Positions 46,751 to 56,765 of a stretch of 64,000 nucleotides of DNA are shown here, piece by piece. The notes under the pieces are model-generated. The model saw only the letters and a list, made by a program, of their open reading frames with translations. It searched no databases and was not told where the DNA came from. The first letter of the stretch is position 1, and each line of letters opens with the position of its first letter. Source of the DNA: Psychrobacter pacificensis (GTDB lineage: Bacteria > Pseudomonadota > Gammaproteobacteria > Pseudomonadales > Moraxellaceae); assembly GCF_900101915.1 (NCBI RefSeq), contig NZ_FNAL01000007.1:1-64000 (forward strand). Direction: 5' to 3'. The translations under genes and the position numbers were made by a program.

Positions 46751-47713
46751 ATGTCTGATGTACCAGCACTTTCTATCCAAGGCTTATCCAAAACCTATGA
46801 CAATGGGTTTTCGGCGTTAAAAGGGGTTGATTTAACCGTACCACAAGGTGGGTTCTTTGCACTGCTTGGCCCAAATGGCGCAGGTAAGTCCACCATGATT
46901 GGCATTATCAGTTCACTATTTAAGCCAACAACGGGTAGTGTCCATATTTTTGGGACAGATTTATTAGAGAACCCTTCGATTGCCAAACAGTACCTTGGCG
47001 TAGTACCGCAAGAATTTAATTTCAACATGTTTGAGAAAGTCGAAGATATCTTAATTACGCAAGCAGGTTACTTTGGTATTCCAGCAAAAGAAGCCAGACC
47101 TCGCGCAAAAAGGCTGCTGACAGCACTGGGGCTATGGGACAAGCGTGATAGCAAATCGCGTGATTTATCTGGCGGTATGAAACGCCGTCTGATGATCGCG
47201 CGCGCCTTGATTCATAAACCAAAATTACTGATTCTCGATGAGCCCACAGCGGGTGTCGATATTGAGCTGCGCCGCTCGATGTGGGAGTTTATGCAGCAGA
47301 TCAATATCGAAGAAAACACCACGATTATTTTGACCACCCACTATCTCGAAGAAGCCGAGCAGTTGTGTAAACGCATTGCGATCTTGGATCACGGTGAGAT
47401 TCGTATCAATACAGAAATGAAAGGTTTATTGGCGCAGTTATCTGTAGAGACGTTTGTCTTTGATCTAGAGACGCCGCTCAATGAGCAATTGGCTCTGACC
47501 GGAGTGACAGACATCTCCCAGCCAGATAAGCAGACGCTAGAAGTCACCCTGACAGAAGGCGAGTCATTAAATGGTGTCTTTGATCAGTTGTCTGATAAAG
47601 GCATCAAAGTCGGCAGTATGCGTAATAAAGCCAACCGTCTAGAAGAGTTGTTTATGCGCTTGGTTGACAAAAATATTGAAAGTGCAAACAGCATGAAGGA
47701 GGCGGGATTATGA
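46751..47713 (+). CDS. ABC transporter ATP-binding protein, YadG type
   Basis: A 320-residue ATPase subunit. Walker A GPNGAGKST at 40-48, the Q-loop VPQEFN, signature DLSGGMKRRL, Walker B LLILDEPTAGVD and the H-loop TTHYLEEAEQ are all present, with a C-terminal extension of about 90 residues. Sequence pattern and partner match the E. coli yadG/yadH pair, an ABC-2 type exporter of unknown substrate. Its stop overlaps the permease start (ATGA), so the two are translationally coupled. A TAAGAGG ribosome-binding site precedes the ATG. Confidence 0.93.
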   Translation: MSDVPALSIQGLSKTYDNGFSALKGVDLTVPQGGFFALLGPNGAGKSTMIGIISSLFKPTTGSVHIFGTDLLENPSIAKQYLGVVPQEFNFNMFEKVEDILITQAGYFGIPAKEARPRAKRLLTALGLWDKRDSKSRDLSGGMKRRLMIARALIHKPKLLILDEPTAGVDIELRRSMWEFMQQINIEENTTIILTTHYLEEAEQLCKRIAILDHGEIRINTEMKGLLAQLSVETFVFDLETPLNEQLALTGVTDISQPDKQTLEVTLTEGESLNGVFDQLSDKGIKVGSMRNKANRLEELFMRLVDKNIESANSMKEAGL

Positions 47714-48516
47714 GTCAGGAACTAATCGATCATAATAAAACGATGTCACTGAGTAAAAAGTGGATTGCGTTTCGTACTATTTGGTTCAAAGAAGTGCGCC
47801 GTATTCTGCGTATTTGGCCGCAGACGCTCTTACCGCCAGTGATTACGATGAGCTTGTACTTTGTCATTTTTGGTAAGATGATTGGCTCGCGCGTAGGTGA
47901 GATGGGTGGCGTGCCCTACATGCAGTTTATCGTACCAGGTTTGATCATGATGTCGATCATTACCAACAGTTACTCGAACGTGGTTTCGAGTTTCTTTAGT
48001 GCCAAGTTTACATCTAGTATTGAAGAGCTTTTGGTCTCGCCTGTGTCCAAACATGCAATTTTGATGGGTTATATCAGCGGTGGTATCTTCCGTGGACTGG
48101 CCATCGGTGTCATTGTTTCGATTGTCGCGCTATTCTTTACTGACCTTGGTATTGAGCATTTATTTGTCACTGTATTTACGGTACTTGGCACGTCTACCTT
48201 GTTTTCATTAGGCGGTTTTATCAATGCGGTGTTTGCGCGATCATTTGATGATATCTCAATCATTCCAAGCTTTGTATTGACGCCGCTGACCTATCTTGGC
48301 GGCGTGTTCTATTCGATGGAAAATTTATCACCATTTTGGCAAAACATCTCATTGCTTAACCCTATCGTCTATATGGTCAACTCTTTCCGTTACGGTATCT
48401 TGGGCTACTCTGATGTCAACGTTTGGTATTCGATGGCAGCGATTTTTGTATTTTGCGTGATATTTTATATCATCGCTTATCGTCTGCTTGATAACGGCTC
48501 ACGCGTGCGCTTGTGA
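47710..48516 (+). CDS. ABC-2 type transporter permease, YadH type
   Basis: A 268-residue inner-membrane subunit with six hydrophobic segments. The N-terminal IWFKEVRRILRIWPQTLLPP, the ABC-2 consensus region YMQFIVPGLIMMSIITNSYS and SFVLTPLTYLGGVFYSMENL identify the family. It overlaps the ATPase gene by four bases (ATGA) and forms an exporter with it. The cargo is unknown; relatives have been linked to drugs, polysaccharides or lipids without proof. queF follows after 84 bases in the same direction and might be co-transcribed. Confidence 0.93.
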   Translation: MSQELIDHNKTMSLSKKWIAFRTIWFKEVRRILRIWPQTLLPPVITMSLYFVIFGKMIGSRVGEMGGVPYMQFIVPGLIMMSIITNSYSNVVSSFFSAKFTSSIEELLVSPVSKHAILMGYISGGIFRGLAIGVIVSIVALFFTDLGIEHLFVTVFTVLGTSTLFSLGGFINAVFARSFDDISIIPSFVLTPLTYLGGVFYSMENLSPFWQNISLLNPIVYMVNSFRYGILGYSDVNVWYSMAAIFVFCVIFYIIAYRLLDNGSRVRL

Positions 48517-48600
48517 TGGTCAGCGTGTGAAGCGATAGCGATGCCCAAAGCGCTGTCGGTTGAGCAGTTAGGGTTTAACGATTAAATAGTAGGAAAGTAA

Positions 48601-49470
48601 ATGAGTATTCATGGCATTTTAGGTGAGCAAACCACCGATTATCCGACTGAGTATAGCCCAGAGACGCTATATCCTATTGCACGTAGTATGGGACGTGATG
48701 TGATTGGCTGGCACGCTGACAAACTAACGGTCGGCGTAGATTGGTGGCAGGCATTCGAGCTCTCTTGGTTAAATCTACAAGGTATTTCGCAAGTGGCGAT
48801 GGTGCGGTTTAGTATTCCTGCCAGCTCGCCCTTTATCGTCGAGTCAAAATCGCTCAAGCTATATTTGAACAGTATCAATTTTACTGAGTTCGCCAGTTGG
48901 AATGACGTTCAAGCGTTGATCGCTAAAGACCTGTCAGCCTGTTTGCAAGCGGAAGTACAGGTGGAGTTATTTACGCTGAATGATGCAGCAAGCCTGCTAA
49001 TAGCCCAGCCAACAGGTATTTGTATTGATGACGCATTGGCAGGTAGCACGGGAAAAATCGCGTTAACTGAGCATCCTGATGCATCACTGTTGAGTAATGA
49101 TGAAACAGAAGCGAGCAGTGAACGTGTGGCAAATAACAGCAATCAGCCTTATGTTTTTTATTCTAATCTGCTGCGTAGTAACTGTCCTGTGACCAATCAG
49201 CCAGATTGGGGCACACTAGCTGTGTCGATAACGACTGACAAGACTTTTAACAACGCAAATATGCTACGTTATATATTAAGTTTCCGTCAGCATAACGGCT
49301 TTCATGAGCAGTGTGTTGAGCAGATTTTTGCGGATTTGAGTCAGTATTATCAGCCAAGTGAGTTGATGGTACGCGCATGGTATACACGCCGCGGCGGTAT
49401 CGATATCAATCCTTGCCGTGTCAGTGATATGGCACTATTGCCTGCGCCGAGTCGTTTGATTCGCCAGTAG
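48601..49470 (+). CDS. queF: NADPH-dependent 7-cyano-7-deazaguanine reductase (long type)
   Basis: A 289-residue tunnelling-fold enzyme that reduces preQ0 to preQ1 in queuosine synthesis. It is the long, two-domain QueF type as in E. coli (282). SPFIVESKSLKLYLNSINFT carries the substrate Glu and ends the QueF motif of the first half. The catalytic Cys is residue 195 in LLRSNCPVTNQPDWG, followed by FHEQCVEQIFADL. A variable Ser/Asn insert (about 155-182) lies before the catalytic Cys. AGGAAAGTAA precedes the ATG. No other queuosine gene is in the window. Confidence 0.95.
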   Translation: MSIHGILGEQTTDYPTEYSPETLYPIARSMGRDVIGWHADKLTVGVDWWQAFELSWLNLQGISQVAMVRFSIPASSPFIVESKSLKLYLNSINFTEFASWNDVQALIAKDLSACLQAEVQVELFTLNDAASLLIAQPTGICIDDALAGSTGKIALTEHPDASLLSNDETEASSERVANNSNQPYVFYSNLLRSNCPVTNQPDWGTLAVSITTDKTFNNANMLRYILSFRQHNGFHEQCVEQIFADLSQYYQPSELMVRAWYTRRGGIDINPCRVSDMALLPAPSRLIRQ

Positions 49471-49500
49471 TGATCATTCAATCATGATATGACAGACATA

Positions 49501-49530
49501 AAAAAAGCGCCTACTTATGAGGCGCTTTTT
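49501..49530. terminator. Bidirectional terminator between queF and proS
   Basis: AAAAAGCGCCT and AGGCGCTTTTT are perfect inverted halves around ACTTATG, with A/T runs on both sides, between two convergent genes. Confidence 0.92.
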
Positions 49531-49544
49531 GTGTATTAACCAGT

Positions 49545-51263
49545 TTACTCGCAGCCCAATTTTGCCAGTAGCTCGTCACGGCTAAGCAACTCTTTTTCAC
49601 CGTCACGACGATTGACATATTCGTATTTGTCTTCAGCGATGTTACGATCAGACACGACGATACGGTGTGGAATACCAATCAATTCTAAATCAGCAAACTT
49701 CACTCCTGGGCGTTCGTTACGATCGTCCAGTAGGATGTTGACACCTTTGGCCTTTAGCATCTCATAAAGCTCAGTGGCAGTCTGCATGACCGTCTCTTCT
49801 TTTGACTTCATCGGTACGATAGCCACTTCAAAAGGCGCAAGTGAGTCTTTTACATCAGGCGTTTGTGGCCATATGATACCGTTATCATCGTGGTTTTGCT
49901 CGATGGCAGCAGCGATGATGCGGCTGACGCCGATACCATAGCAGCCCATCATCAAGGTTACAGGCTTGCCAGCTTCGCCTGAGACGCTGCAGCCAAGTGC
50001 TTGTGAGTACTTATCACCCAACTGGAAGATATGACCAACTTCGATACCGCGTTTAATTTGTAGGGTTCCCTGACCATCAGGTGAGGCGTCGCCTTCGAGT
50101 ACGTTGCGGATATCAACGATGCGTGTGATGTGCGCGTCACGATCCCAATTGACTCCGGTTGCGTGCTTGTTGACTTCGTTGGCACCAGCGACAAAGTCAG
50201 AGAGAATAGCCGCTGCGCGATCGACGAACACAGGGATATCTAGATCGACACCGATATAGCCTTTGAGCAGTCCTGCGGCTTTTAGCTCCTCTTCACTCGC
50301 CATAGTCAGCGGCGTGTTTACTTCTTCGATTTTTTCCGCTTTGATGTCGTTGAGCGTATGATCGCCGCGCAGTACCAGCGCAACCAACTGCTCTTCGCCT
50401 TCTGGCGTATGACCTTTAACAATCAAGGTTTTCACGGTGGTGGCAAGTGGAATGTCTAAATGCTCAGCAACTGCTTCGCAGGTTGGCATATTAACGGTAT
50501 CAACGTTGGTCAGTTCTTGGGTCGCAGGCTGACGCTCGCCTGTGCTAATGGCTTCAGCAAGCTCAATATTGGCCGCATAGTCAGAGATGGTGGAGAAGGC
50601 AATGTCATCTTCGCCGCTGTCTGCCAAAACATGAAACTCATGTGAGGCAAAGCCGCCGATAGAGCCTGAATCCGCTTGTACCGCGCGAAAGTCAAAACCC
50701 AAACGGCTAAAGATACGAGTATAGGCGTCGTACATATCTTGATAAGTCTCAGCAAGTGAGGCTTGATCGATATGGAACGAGTAAGCATCTTTCATGGTAA
50801 ATTCGCGTGCGCGCATCACACCAAAGCGTGGACGAATCTCGTCACGGAATTTGCTTTGAATCTGAAAGAAAGTAATCGGTAGTTGCTTATAACTACGTAG
50901 CTCGCCTTTTGCCAGATTGGTGATGACTTCTTCATGCGTTGGACCCAGCACAAAGTCACGATCATGACGGTCTTTGAAACGCAGTAGCTCAGGGCCGTAG
51001 TCTTCAAAGCGTCCGCTGGTCTGCCATAGCTCAGCAGGCTGCGTCATCGGCATCAGCAACTCTTGTGCGCCGATGTTTTGCATCTCTTCACGAACGATGC
51101 GCTCAACCTTTTGCAAAATACGCAGACCCATGGGCAACCAAATATACAATCCAGAAGCGATCTTGCGGATAAGACCAGCACGCACCATCAATTGGCTTGA
51201 GGCGATGTCGGCATCACTTGGGGTTTCTTTTAGTGTGGCAAATAAAAATTGACTGGCTTTCAT
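49545..51263 (-). CDS. proS: Prolyl-tRNA synthetase (bacterial type)
   Basis: A 572-residue class II aminoacyl-tRNA synthetase charging tRNA-Pro. Motif 1 and 2 regions include [37 protein letters not shown] and [20 protein letters not shown]. The editing insertion domain (about 225-400) has the YbaK-like VKTLIVKG and lies before motif 3. Motif 3 reads [14 protein letters not shown], and the anticodon-binding domain with [17 protein letters not shown] ends the protein. Length matches E. coli ProS (572). The gene is monocistronic, with a 715-base upstream region. Confidence 0.97.
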   Translation of the reverse strand: MKASQFLFATLKETPSDADIASSQLMVRAGLIRKIASGLYIWLPMGLRILQKVERIVREEMQNIGAQELLMPMTQPAELWQTSGRFEDYGPELLRFKDRHDRDFVLGPTHEEVITNLAKGELRSYKQLPITFFQIQSKFRDEIRPRFGVMRAREFTMKDAYSFHIDQASLAETYQDMYDAYTRIFSRLGFDFRAVQADSGSIGGFASHEFHVLADSGEDDIAFSTISDYAANIELAEAISTGERQPATQELTNVDTVNMPTCEAVAEHLDIPLATTVKTLIVKGHTPEGEEQLVALVLRGDHTLNDIKAEKIEEVNTPLTMASEEELKAAGLLKGYIGVDLDIPVFVDRAAAILSDFVAGANEVNKHATGVNWDRDAHITRIVDIRNVLEGDASPDGQGTLQIKRGIEVGHIFQLGDKYSQALGCSVSGEAGKPVTLMMGCYGIGVSRIIAAAIEQNHDDNGIIWPQTPDVKDSLAPFEVAIVPMKSKEETVMQTATELYEMLKAKGVNILLDDRNERPGVKFADLELIGIPHRIVVSDRNIAEDKYEYVNRRDGEKELLSRDELLAKLGCE

Positions 51264-51978
51264 AAATAAAGCGTAACCTTATCTTTGATAAAAAAATAAG
51301 AAATAGTAGGATGTTGAGCGTATGGCTAATCGTTTCATTGCCGCCGCAAGCTTACCTTTATCACTTAGCAATATTCTAGGGTATTTCCTAGTTACTCACA
51401 TGCTGGTATAAAAAAGCACATCAGTAAGAACCCCTCTTATAAGAGTAAACAAGAGAGGCAAATTTGATTTAAGGTATGAATATGCCGAAATGCAATATAT
51501 TCAGGGCAAGAGCCTGATAATGCTAAAAGACTGACATTTTATACATACAATCTGACTATGTTAGGTAAAGTTCGCCTAAGACGCAATGACTTTTTATCTT
51601 TTCAGACCGAACGTTATACAAAGGCTGAGATGAGACTCGAATAATTGAGTTATAGTCAATCCTAAATAAAACAGATACATTATATATCAAGGTGGAACTG
51701 GTCTAAATTTTCCTTGCGTGCTGTGCCTACGCTGCTCGATGCTGCGAAAAATTTATCCCAGTCCCACTGTGTCGTTTTTATACTGAATTCACTATATTTA
51801 TAAGATTTTAAGATGAACACAATTTACGTATTATGTAGAAGATTGGTAGCCACTACTTGAATTAACTGCACAATAGTCGCATTTACAGGTTAAGTATTTG
51901 TTTTAATTATATAAAACCGTTGGTCATCTGAAAAACGATGCACTCTTATAACGATGCACCTTTATAAAGGTAACTTCT
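51264..51978. other. Intergenic region between divergent proS and DUF4230 genes
   Basis: 715 AT-rich bases with no gene that I can support. The one clear element is the 76-base palindromic repeat at 51692-51767. I saw no T-box or other riboswitch in front of proS. Confidence 0.6.
51692..51767. repeat. 76-base palindromic element (MITE/REP-like)
   Basis: GTGGAACTGGTCTAAATTT at 51692-51710 and AAATTTATCCCAGTCCCAC at 51749-51767 are inverted copies matching at 16 of 19 positions. The 38-base centre is GC-richer and contains TGCGTGCTGTGCCTACGCTG and near-repeats CTGCTCGATGCTGC. This compact shape with terminal inverted repeats in a gene-free spacer fits a dispersed miniature element; copy number elsewhere is unknown. 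Confidence 0.6.
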
Positions 51979-52722
51979 ATGAGTAGTCCTGATATGAACA
52001 ATACCAATGGCACCCACAAGCCAGCGAAGCAGCCTATTGCCATGATGTCTTGGGTAATATTACTCATTGGCTTAGCAGCCATCGTTTTTGCTATTTATAG
52101 CGCGCAAAAAATCACAGAAGAAGAACCGATAGAAACCATCACTCGAGAAGGCGTGGTCACGCAAATCCAGCAATTAAACAGACTCCATACCGTCGCGTTT
52201 AGTGTTGATACGGTGATTACGAGTGAGCGTCCAGGGAGTTGGATGAAGTTGTGGCAAGATGAACAAAAAGCGCTGTTCATTGCTCATGGCCGCGTCGAAG
52301 CAGGGGTTGATCTGAGTGCTTTGACGCCTGAGATGGTGCAGGTCATTCAGCCTACTCAGACTATAACTGATGCAGAGGATGAGCAAGCAGCGAATAATGC
52401 ACCTGCCTCAGCCATGCCACAAATCAATATTACCTTACCACCTACAGAGATATTTTCAGTATATTTAGATGATATCGAGATTTATGACTGGCAGACAGGC
52501 GCTTTTGGCATGATGCAAGTTGATCCTAAGATATTGGCGCAAGCACAAACCATGGCAAAAAAAGAAGTGCTAGAGCGTGCCTGCCGAGGAGATGTCATGA
52601 ATATGGCGCTGCAAAATGCTCAAACGCAATTGCAGCAGCTGTTTGCTTTAACGGGTGCTGTCGTGACGGTCAACACGCAGGGTGCAGGCGCATGTCAGTT
52701 GCCAGCAGTCACTAATAGCTAG
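51979..52722 (+). CDS. DUF4230-domain membrane-anchored protein
   Basis: A 247-residue protein with an N-terminal membrane helix at about 22-42 (MMSWVILLIGLAAIVFAIYS). The outer part matches DUF4230: REGVVTQIQQLNRLHTVAFS, the AGVDLSALTPEMV core, INITLPPTEIFSVYLDDIEI and a C-terminal amphipathic helix with VLERACRGDVMNMALQNAQ. An Asp/Ala-rich insert lies in the middle (about 135-150). Two cysteines (near 204 and 241) are present. Family function unknown. It is convergent with the photolyase gene, leaving one base between the two stops. Confidence 0.88.
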   Translation: MSSPDMNNTNGTHKPAKQPIAMMSWVILLIGLAAIVFAIYSAQKITEEEPIETITREGVVTQIQQLNRLHTVAFSVDTVITSERPGSWMKLWQDEQKALFIAHGRVEAGVDLSALTPEMVQVIQPTQTITDAEDEQAANNAPASAMPQINITLPPTEIFSVYLDDIEIYDWQTGAFGMMQVDPKILAQAQTMAKKEVLERACRGDVMNMALQNAQTQLQQLFALTGAVVTVNTQGAGACQLPAVTNS

Positions 52723-52723
52723 T

Positions 52724-54343
52724 TTACTCTTTTTTAAATTCAGCAATGGCGAGCTTACGTGCTGATTTATGTTCGACCATCGGCACAGGGTAGTCGATAT
52801 CAGCAAACTTGCCGCCCTTCGCCAGTGCTTTACGCATTTTATCCTCACTATGCAAAGTGCTCGCGGGGATGTCTTTTAGTTCTGGTAGCCACGTTTTGAT
52901 AAATATCGCTTTTTTATCATGAGTGCTGCCTTGGCTAAAGGGGTTCATAATACGGAAGTAGGGTGCTGAGTCAGTACCTGTTGATGCGCTCCATTGCCAG
53001 CCGCCATTATTGGAGGCAAAATCCCCATCGATGAGCTGCTGCATAAAGTAGCGCTCACCCAAGCGCCAATCAATCAACAAGTCTTTGGTCAAAAACATTG
53101 CTGTGACCATGCGCAGTCGATTGTGCATAAATCCAGTAGCGTTTAGACAGCGCATCGCCGCATCAACGAGTGGTACGCCTGTTTTGCCCGTGCACCATGC
53201 TTGAAAATCCTCTTCATCGTATGACCAACTCACTTTGGTGTCAGTGTCCTCTTTATACGCTTTATGGCGAATCAGGTTTGGCTTATCGATCAGCACATGA
53301 CGATAAAAATCTCGCCAAGCAAGCTCGCTTATCCAGCGGTCGATATCTTCATTATCGCCATCATTACCGTGTAGCTTTTCTTGTACTTTGCTGGCTTGTA
53401 AATAACAGAGCCGAGGGCTGATAGTGCCTATAGTGAGATAAGCGGATAGCTGACTGGTGGCATGCAGGTGCGGCACATCGCGGCTGACATCATAGTCATT
53501 GATATCATCAGCGACAAACTCATCTAAGCGCTGGCAAGCAGCAGACTCCCCTGCAGGATAGGCGTCCCTTGCGGCAGTGAGTTGGGCTTTTATATCGATA
53601 TGCTGTAACGAGTCCTCTTTTTGCAGCGTCTTTTGATAATCACCAAGCATTTCTTCACTGAGGGCTTTGATATCGTCAGCTGTATAGGCACTATTTTTCG
53701 ATGATTTTAGCTCGATTTTATCATCGCAGTCGACTGCTGGTGCGTCATGCATTTGAATGGTGCTAACGTCTAGCGTATGTCGCCATTTCTTATAAAACGG
53801 CGTGAAGACTTTATACATACTATCGCCGTCATTTGTCGTAATACTCAGCGGTGGCAAGTTACATTGGTCATGCCAGCGGACAAACTCGATGTCGTCTTTT
53901 GCAAGCTGCTCACTCAATGCCTCATCACGATCAATCTCATTGCCTTCGTATTCATGGTTAGCCATGACGCAGCTGATGTCGTTGTCCTTGCATAAGCTCG
54001 TCAGAGACTCTATACAGTCAGAAAAGCTTGGACAGAGCTGTACTGTTAAAGTGATATTCAGTTGTGATTTCAAATCCTTTGCTAGTATAGGTAACGTACG
54101 GGCAATATGGTCGACTTGCACCAGAGAGGTGTCATGCTGTTGCCACTGCTCAGGTGTCAAAAAGAATATGGCGGATACCGATGCATTGTCTTCATTAGCC
54201 CGCTCGCACAGTGCTGCCAATGCAGTATTATCATGAATGCGCAAATCTCGACGAAACCACATCAAGTAATGCAACGGACTGTCGCTATCGCTACTGTCAT
54301 TGTTTTTATTATTGCTACCATTGTTGTTAGTAGTCTTTGACAT
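52724..54343 (-). CDS. phrB: Deoxyribodipyrimidine photolyase (CPD class I)
   Basis: A 539-residue flavoenzyme that repairs UV-induced cyclobutane dimers with blue light. The N-terminal antenna domain begins HYLMWFRRDLRIHDNTALAA. The FAD/DNA core has TGVPLVDAAMRCLNATGFMH, NRLRMVTAMFLTKDLLIDW, GDFASNNGGWQWSASTGTD and APYFRIMNPFSQG, the class I pattern with the Trp electron-transfer residues. An Asn/Asp/Ser-rich leader of about 20 residues precedes the fold. The start at 54343 is chosen because AGGGA lies 9 bases upstream; an in-frame ATG 27 codons earlier would add a hydrophobic stretch with no role. Inserts make it longer than E. coli PhrB (472). Confidence 0.95.
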   Translation of the reverse strand: MSKTTNNNGSNNKNNDSSDSDSPLHYLMWFRRDLRIHDNTALAALCERANEDNASVSAIFFLTPEQWQQHDTSLVQVDHIARTLPILAKDLKSQLNITLTVQLCPSFSDCIESLTSLCKDNDISCVMANHEYEGNEIDRDEALSEQLAKDDIEFVRWHDQCNLPPLSITTNDGDSMYKVFTPFYKKWRHTLDVSTIQMHDAPAVDCDDKIELKSSKNSAYTADDIKALSEEMLGDYQKTLQKEDSLQHIDIKAQLTAARDAYPAGESAACQRLDEFVADDINDYDVSRDVPHLHATSQLSAYLTIGTISPRLCYLQASKVQEKLHGNDGDNEDIDRWISELAWRDFYRHVLIDKPNLIRHKAYKEDTDTKVSWSYDEEDFQAWCTGKTGVPLVDAAMRCLNATGFMHNRLRMVTAMFLTKDLLIDWRLGERYFMQQLIDGDFASNNGGWQWSASTGTDSAPYFRIMNPFSQGSTHDKKAIFIKTWLPELKDIPASTLHSEDKMRKALAKGGKFADIDYPVPMVEHKSARKLAIAEFKKE

Positions 54344-54544
54344 CAAAGTATCCCTATATGAATCAATCGCAATCATAAACAAAACTCGGCATAAAAGTAT
54401 GCTAGGATAAGTTTTTGGATGCAATGGCTTTGCCGTTTGCGTAACAAATTCTCATCATATCTCACGATTTATCTTTAGTCTGACGCTATCTGATGCCGCT
54501 ATAATCGATGTCAGATTTATGTATATAAAATCCAAGGTCACAAA

Positions 54545-55216
54545 ATGCACGTTAAGTTTTGCGGATTTACTCAGCTTAGTGACATACAGACTGCGGCACA
54601 GTTAGGTGCAGACGCAGTCGGTTTGGTGTTTTATCCGCCAAGTCCGCGTGCGGTCACGATAGAGCAAGCACAGACATTGAGTGCTGCCGTGCCTGCTTTT
54701 GTGAGCGTGGTGGCGTTAGTGGTCAATATGCCTAAAGAAGAGCTAGTCAAATTAGCAAACGATGTACCTTTTGATATCCTTCAGTTTCACGGTGATGAAA
54801 CGCCCGAACAATGCGAGCAGCTGGCAAGCCGTGTCAATAAACGCTGGATCAAAGCATTGCGTATCAATGTAGAGCAAGACACGCCCGATAGCGTTCGTGC
54901 TCAGGTTGCACAGTTTGCTGATGCAGGTGCCAGTAGTATTTTGCTGGATGCGTATCATCAAGCGGCATATGGCGGGACAGGGCAGCGCTTTGACTGGAGT
55001 CTCATTCCCCATGACAGCGCGTTACCCATTGTACTGGCTGGTGGTCTTGATGCGCAAAATGTCGCAGAGACATCAAATCTGCCCATCTACGGCGTTGATG
55101 TCAGTGGTGGTATCGAGGTTGATAAAGGCAAAAAAGATGCTGCTAAGATGCGTGCCTTTATGAAAGCGGTCAAGCGCGACCGATGGCAAAACGCTACGGT
55201 CACTGACGCCATTTAA
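54545..55216 (+). CDS. trpF: Phosphoribosylanthranilate isomerase
   Basis: A 223-residue TIM-barrel enzyme for the third step from anthranilate in tryptophan synthesis. The catalytic Cys lies in VKFCGFTQLSD (usually KxCGIT) and the general acid Asp in SSILLDAYHQ. QFHGDETPEQC and YGVDVSGGIEVDKGKKD are the phosphate-site motifs. It is a stand-alone TrpF, not fused to TrpC; trpC and trpD are not in this window. A TATAAT lies at 54500-54505. trpB follows after 135 bases and trpA after that. Confidence 0.95.
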   Translation: MHVKFCGFTQLSDIQTAAQLGADAVGLVFYPPSPRAVTIEQAQTLSAAVPAFVSVVALVVNMPKEELVKLANDVPFDILQFHGDETPEQCEQLASRVNKRWIKALRINVEQDTPDSVRAQVAQFADAGASSILLDAYHQAAYGGTGQRFDWSLIPHDSALPIVLAGGLDAQNVAETSNLPIYGVDVSGGIEVDKGKKDAAKMRAFMKAVKRDRWQNATVTDAI

Positions 55217-55351
55217 GTTTGTTATCGTAGGTTATTTTCTATATATAATAGGCTTATTTGGTCGTTATTCCGATTTATCCGTTCCAATCTTATTTCATTT
55301 TTCTCTTTATATTTATTCTAAAAAATACCACTTATTACAGTAGGAATTACC

Positions 55352-56626
55352 ATGAGTCATGTCGCGAACAAAGATTTATCTACTACAGCACAATCTATAA
55401 ACACCTTTACCAATCCTGAAAACGTGCAAGATTTTAACCAATACCCTGATGCACGCGGCCATTTCGGTGTACATGGTGGACGCTTTGTCTCTGAGACGCT
55501 GATGGCCGCATTAGAAGAGCTTGAGACGCTTTATACCAAAGTCAAAGCAGATCCAGCGTTTTGGGAAGAGTATCATAACGATTTGGTCAATTATGTCGGT
55601 CGTCCAACGCCGCTGTATCACGCCAAACGCTTGAGTGATGAGATCGGCGGCGCGCAAATTTACTTTAAGCGTGAAGACCTGAACCATACTGGCGCGCACA
55701 AAGTAAACAACACCATTGGACAAGCATTGCTTGCCAAGATGTGTGGCAAAAAACGTATCATCGCCGAAACTGGCGCAGGACAGCATGGTGTCGCGACCGC
55801 AACGATTGCAGCACGCTTGGGGCTAGAGTGTATCGTATATATGGGTGCTGACGATGTTGAACGTCAAAAAATGAACGTCTATCGTATGCGTTTGCTTGGT
55901 GCGACAGTGGTGCCAGTAACGTCTGGCTCACGCACGCTAAAAGACGCGATGAACGAGGCCATGCGTGATTGGGTGACCAATGTTGATAGCACGTATTATA
56001 TTATTGGTACGGTCGCAGGGCCGCATCCTTATCCGCTATTGGTTCGTGATTTCCAAGCGATTATTGGGAAAGAAGCGCGCATTCAGCATTTAGAAAAAAC
56101 AGGCAAGCTTCCTGATGCATTGGTTGCTTGTGTTGGTGGTGGTTCAAATGCTATTGGTTTGTTCTTTGATTTCCTCAATGATACTGACGTTAAGATGTAT
56201 GGCGTCGAAGCCACGGGTGATGGTATCGAGTCAGGTCGTCATTCTGCGCCATTGGCTGCAGGTCGTATTGGCGTGCTGCATGGTAACCGTACTTACCTCA
56301 TGGCAGATGATGATGGTCAGATTCAAGAGACGCATTCTATCTCAGCCGGTCTTGATTATCCTGGTGTTGGCCCTGAGCACAGCTTCCTAAAAGACATGAA
56401 ACGCGTTGAGTATGTCGGCTGTACTGACAAAGAGGCGCTAGAAGGTTTCCATGAAGCCACGCGCAAAGAAGGTATCATCCCTGCGCTTGAGACTTCTCAT
56501 GCTATCGCTTATGCATTGAAACTGGCGAAAACCATGACGCCTGATCAGACAATCATCGTTAATATGTCAGGTCGCGGTGACAAAGATTTGCATTCAGTAA
56601 TGAAAGCAGAAGGGATTGAGATGTAG
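55352..56626 (+). CDS. trpB: Tryptophan synthase beta chain
   Basis: A 424-residue PLP enzyme that joins indole and serine. The PLP lysine is in [16 protein letters not shown], with the phosphate loop [35 protein letters not shown] and [20 protein letters not shown] are strongly conserved. The length is slightly above E. coli TrpB (397) because of an N-terminal extension of about 25 residues. TAGGAATTACC precedes the ATG. A hairpin lies in the 139-base spacer before trpA, so beta and alpha levels may be tuned separately. Confidence 0.97.
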   Translation: MSHVANKDLSTTAQSINTFTNPENVQDFNQYPDARGHFGVHGGRFVSETLMAALEELETLYTKVKADPAFWEEYHNDLVNYVGRPTPLYHAKRLSDEIGGAQIYFKREDLNHTGAHKVNNTIGQALLAKMCGKKRIIAETGAGQHGVATATIAARLGLECIVYMGADDVERQKMNVYRMRLLGATVVPVTSGSRTLKDAMNEAMRDWVTNVDSTYYIIGTVAGPHPYPLLVRDFQAIIGKEARIQHLEKTGKLPDALVACVGGGSNAIGLFFDFLNDTDVKMYGVEATGDGIESGRHSAPLAAGRIGVLHGNRTYLMADDDGQIQETHSISAGLDYPGVGPEHSFLKDMKRVEYVGCTDKEALEGFHEATRKEGIIPALETSHAIAYALKLAKTMTPDQTIIVNMSGRGDKDLHSVMKAEGIEM

Positions 56627-56694
56627 TAACAAGTCATTTGATGAATGATCAATTTATAAGTTGCTAGCCACTTCCTCATAAGAAAAATCGCTTA

Positions 56695-56731
56695 GACCCT
56701 TTATTTAACAAGAAGTATTAGATAAAGGGTC
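56695..56731 (+). promoter_or_regulatory. Perfect hairpin in the trpB-trpA spacer
   Basis: GACCCTTTAT and ATAAAGGGTC are perfect 10-base halves around a 17-base loop. No T-run follows, so it is not a standard terminator. It may stabilise the upstream mRNA or attenuate transcription. Confidence 0.5.
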
Positions 56732-56765
56732 AGACAAGCCAGTTTATAATAATTAAGAGACCACT

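Noticed and set aside
51264..51978. Possible T-box or other leader in front of proS
   Set aside because: No specifier or T-box core seen; such leaders are also unusual in gamma-proteobacteria.
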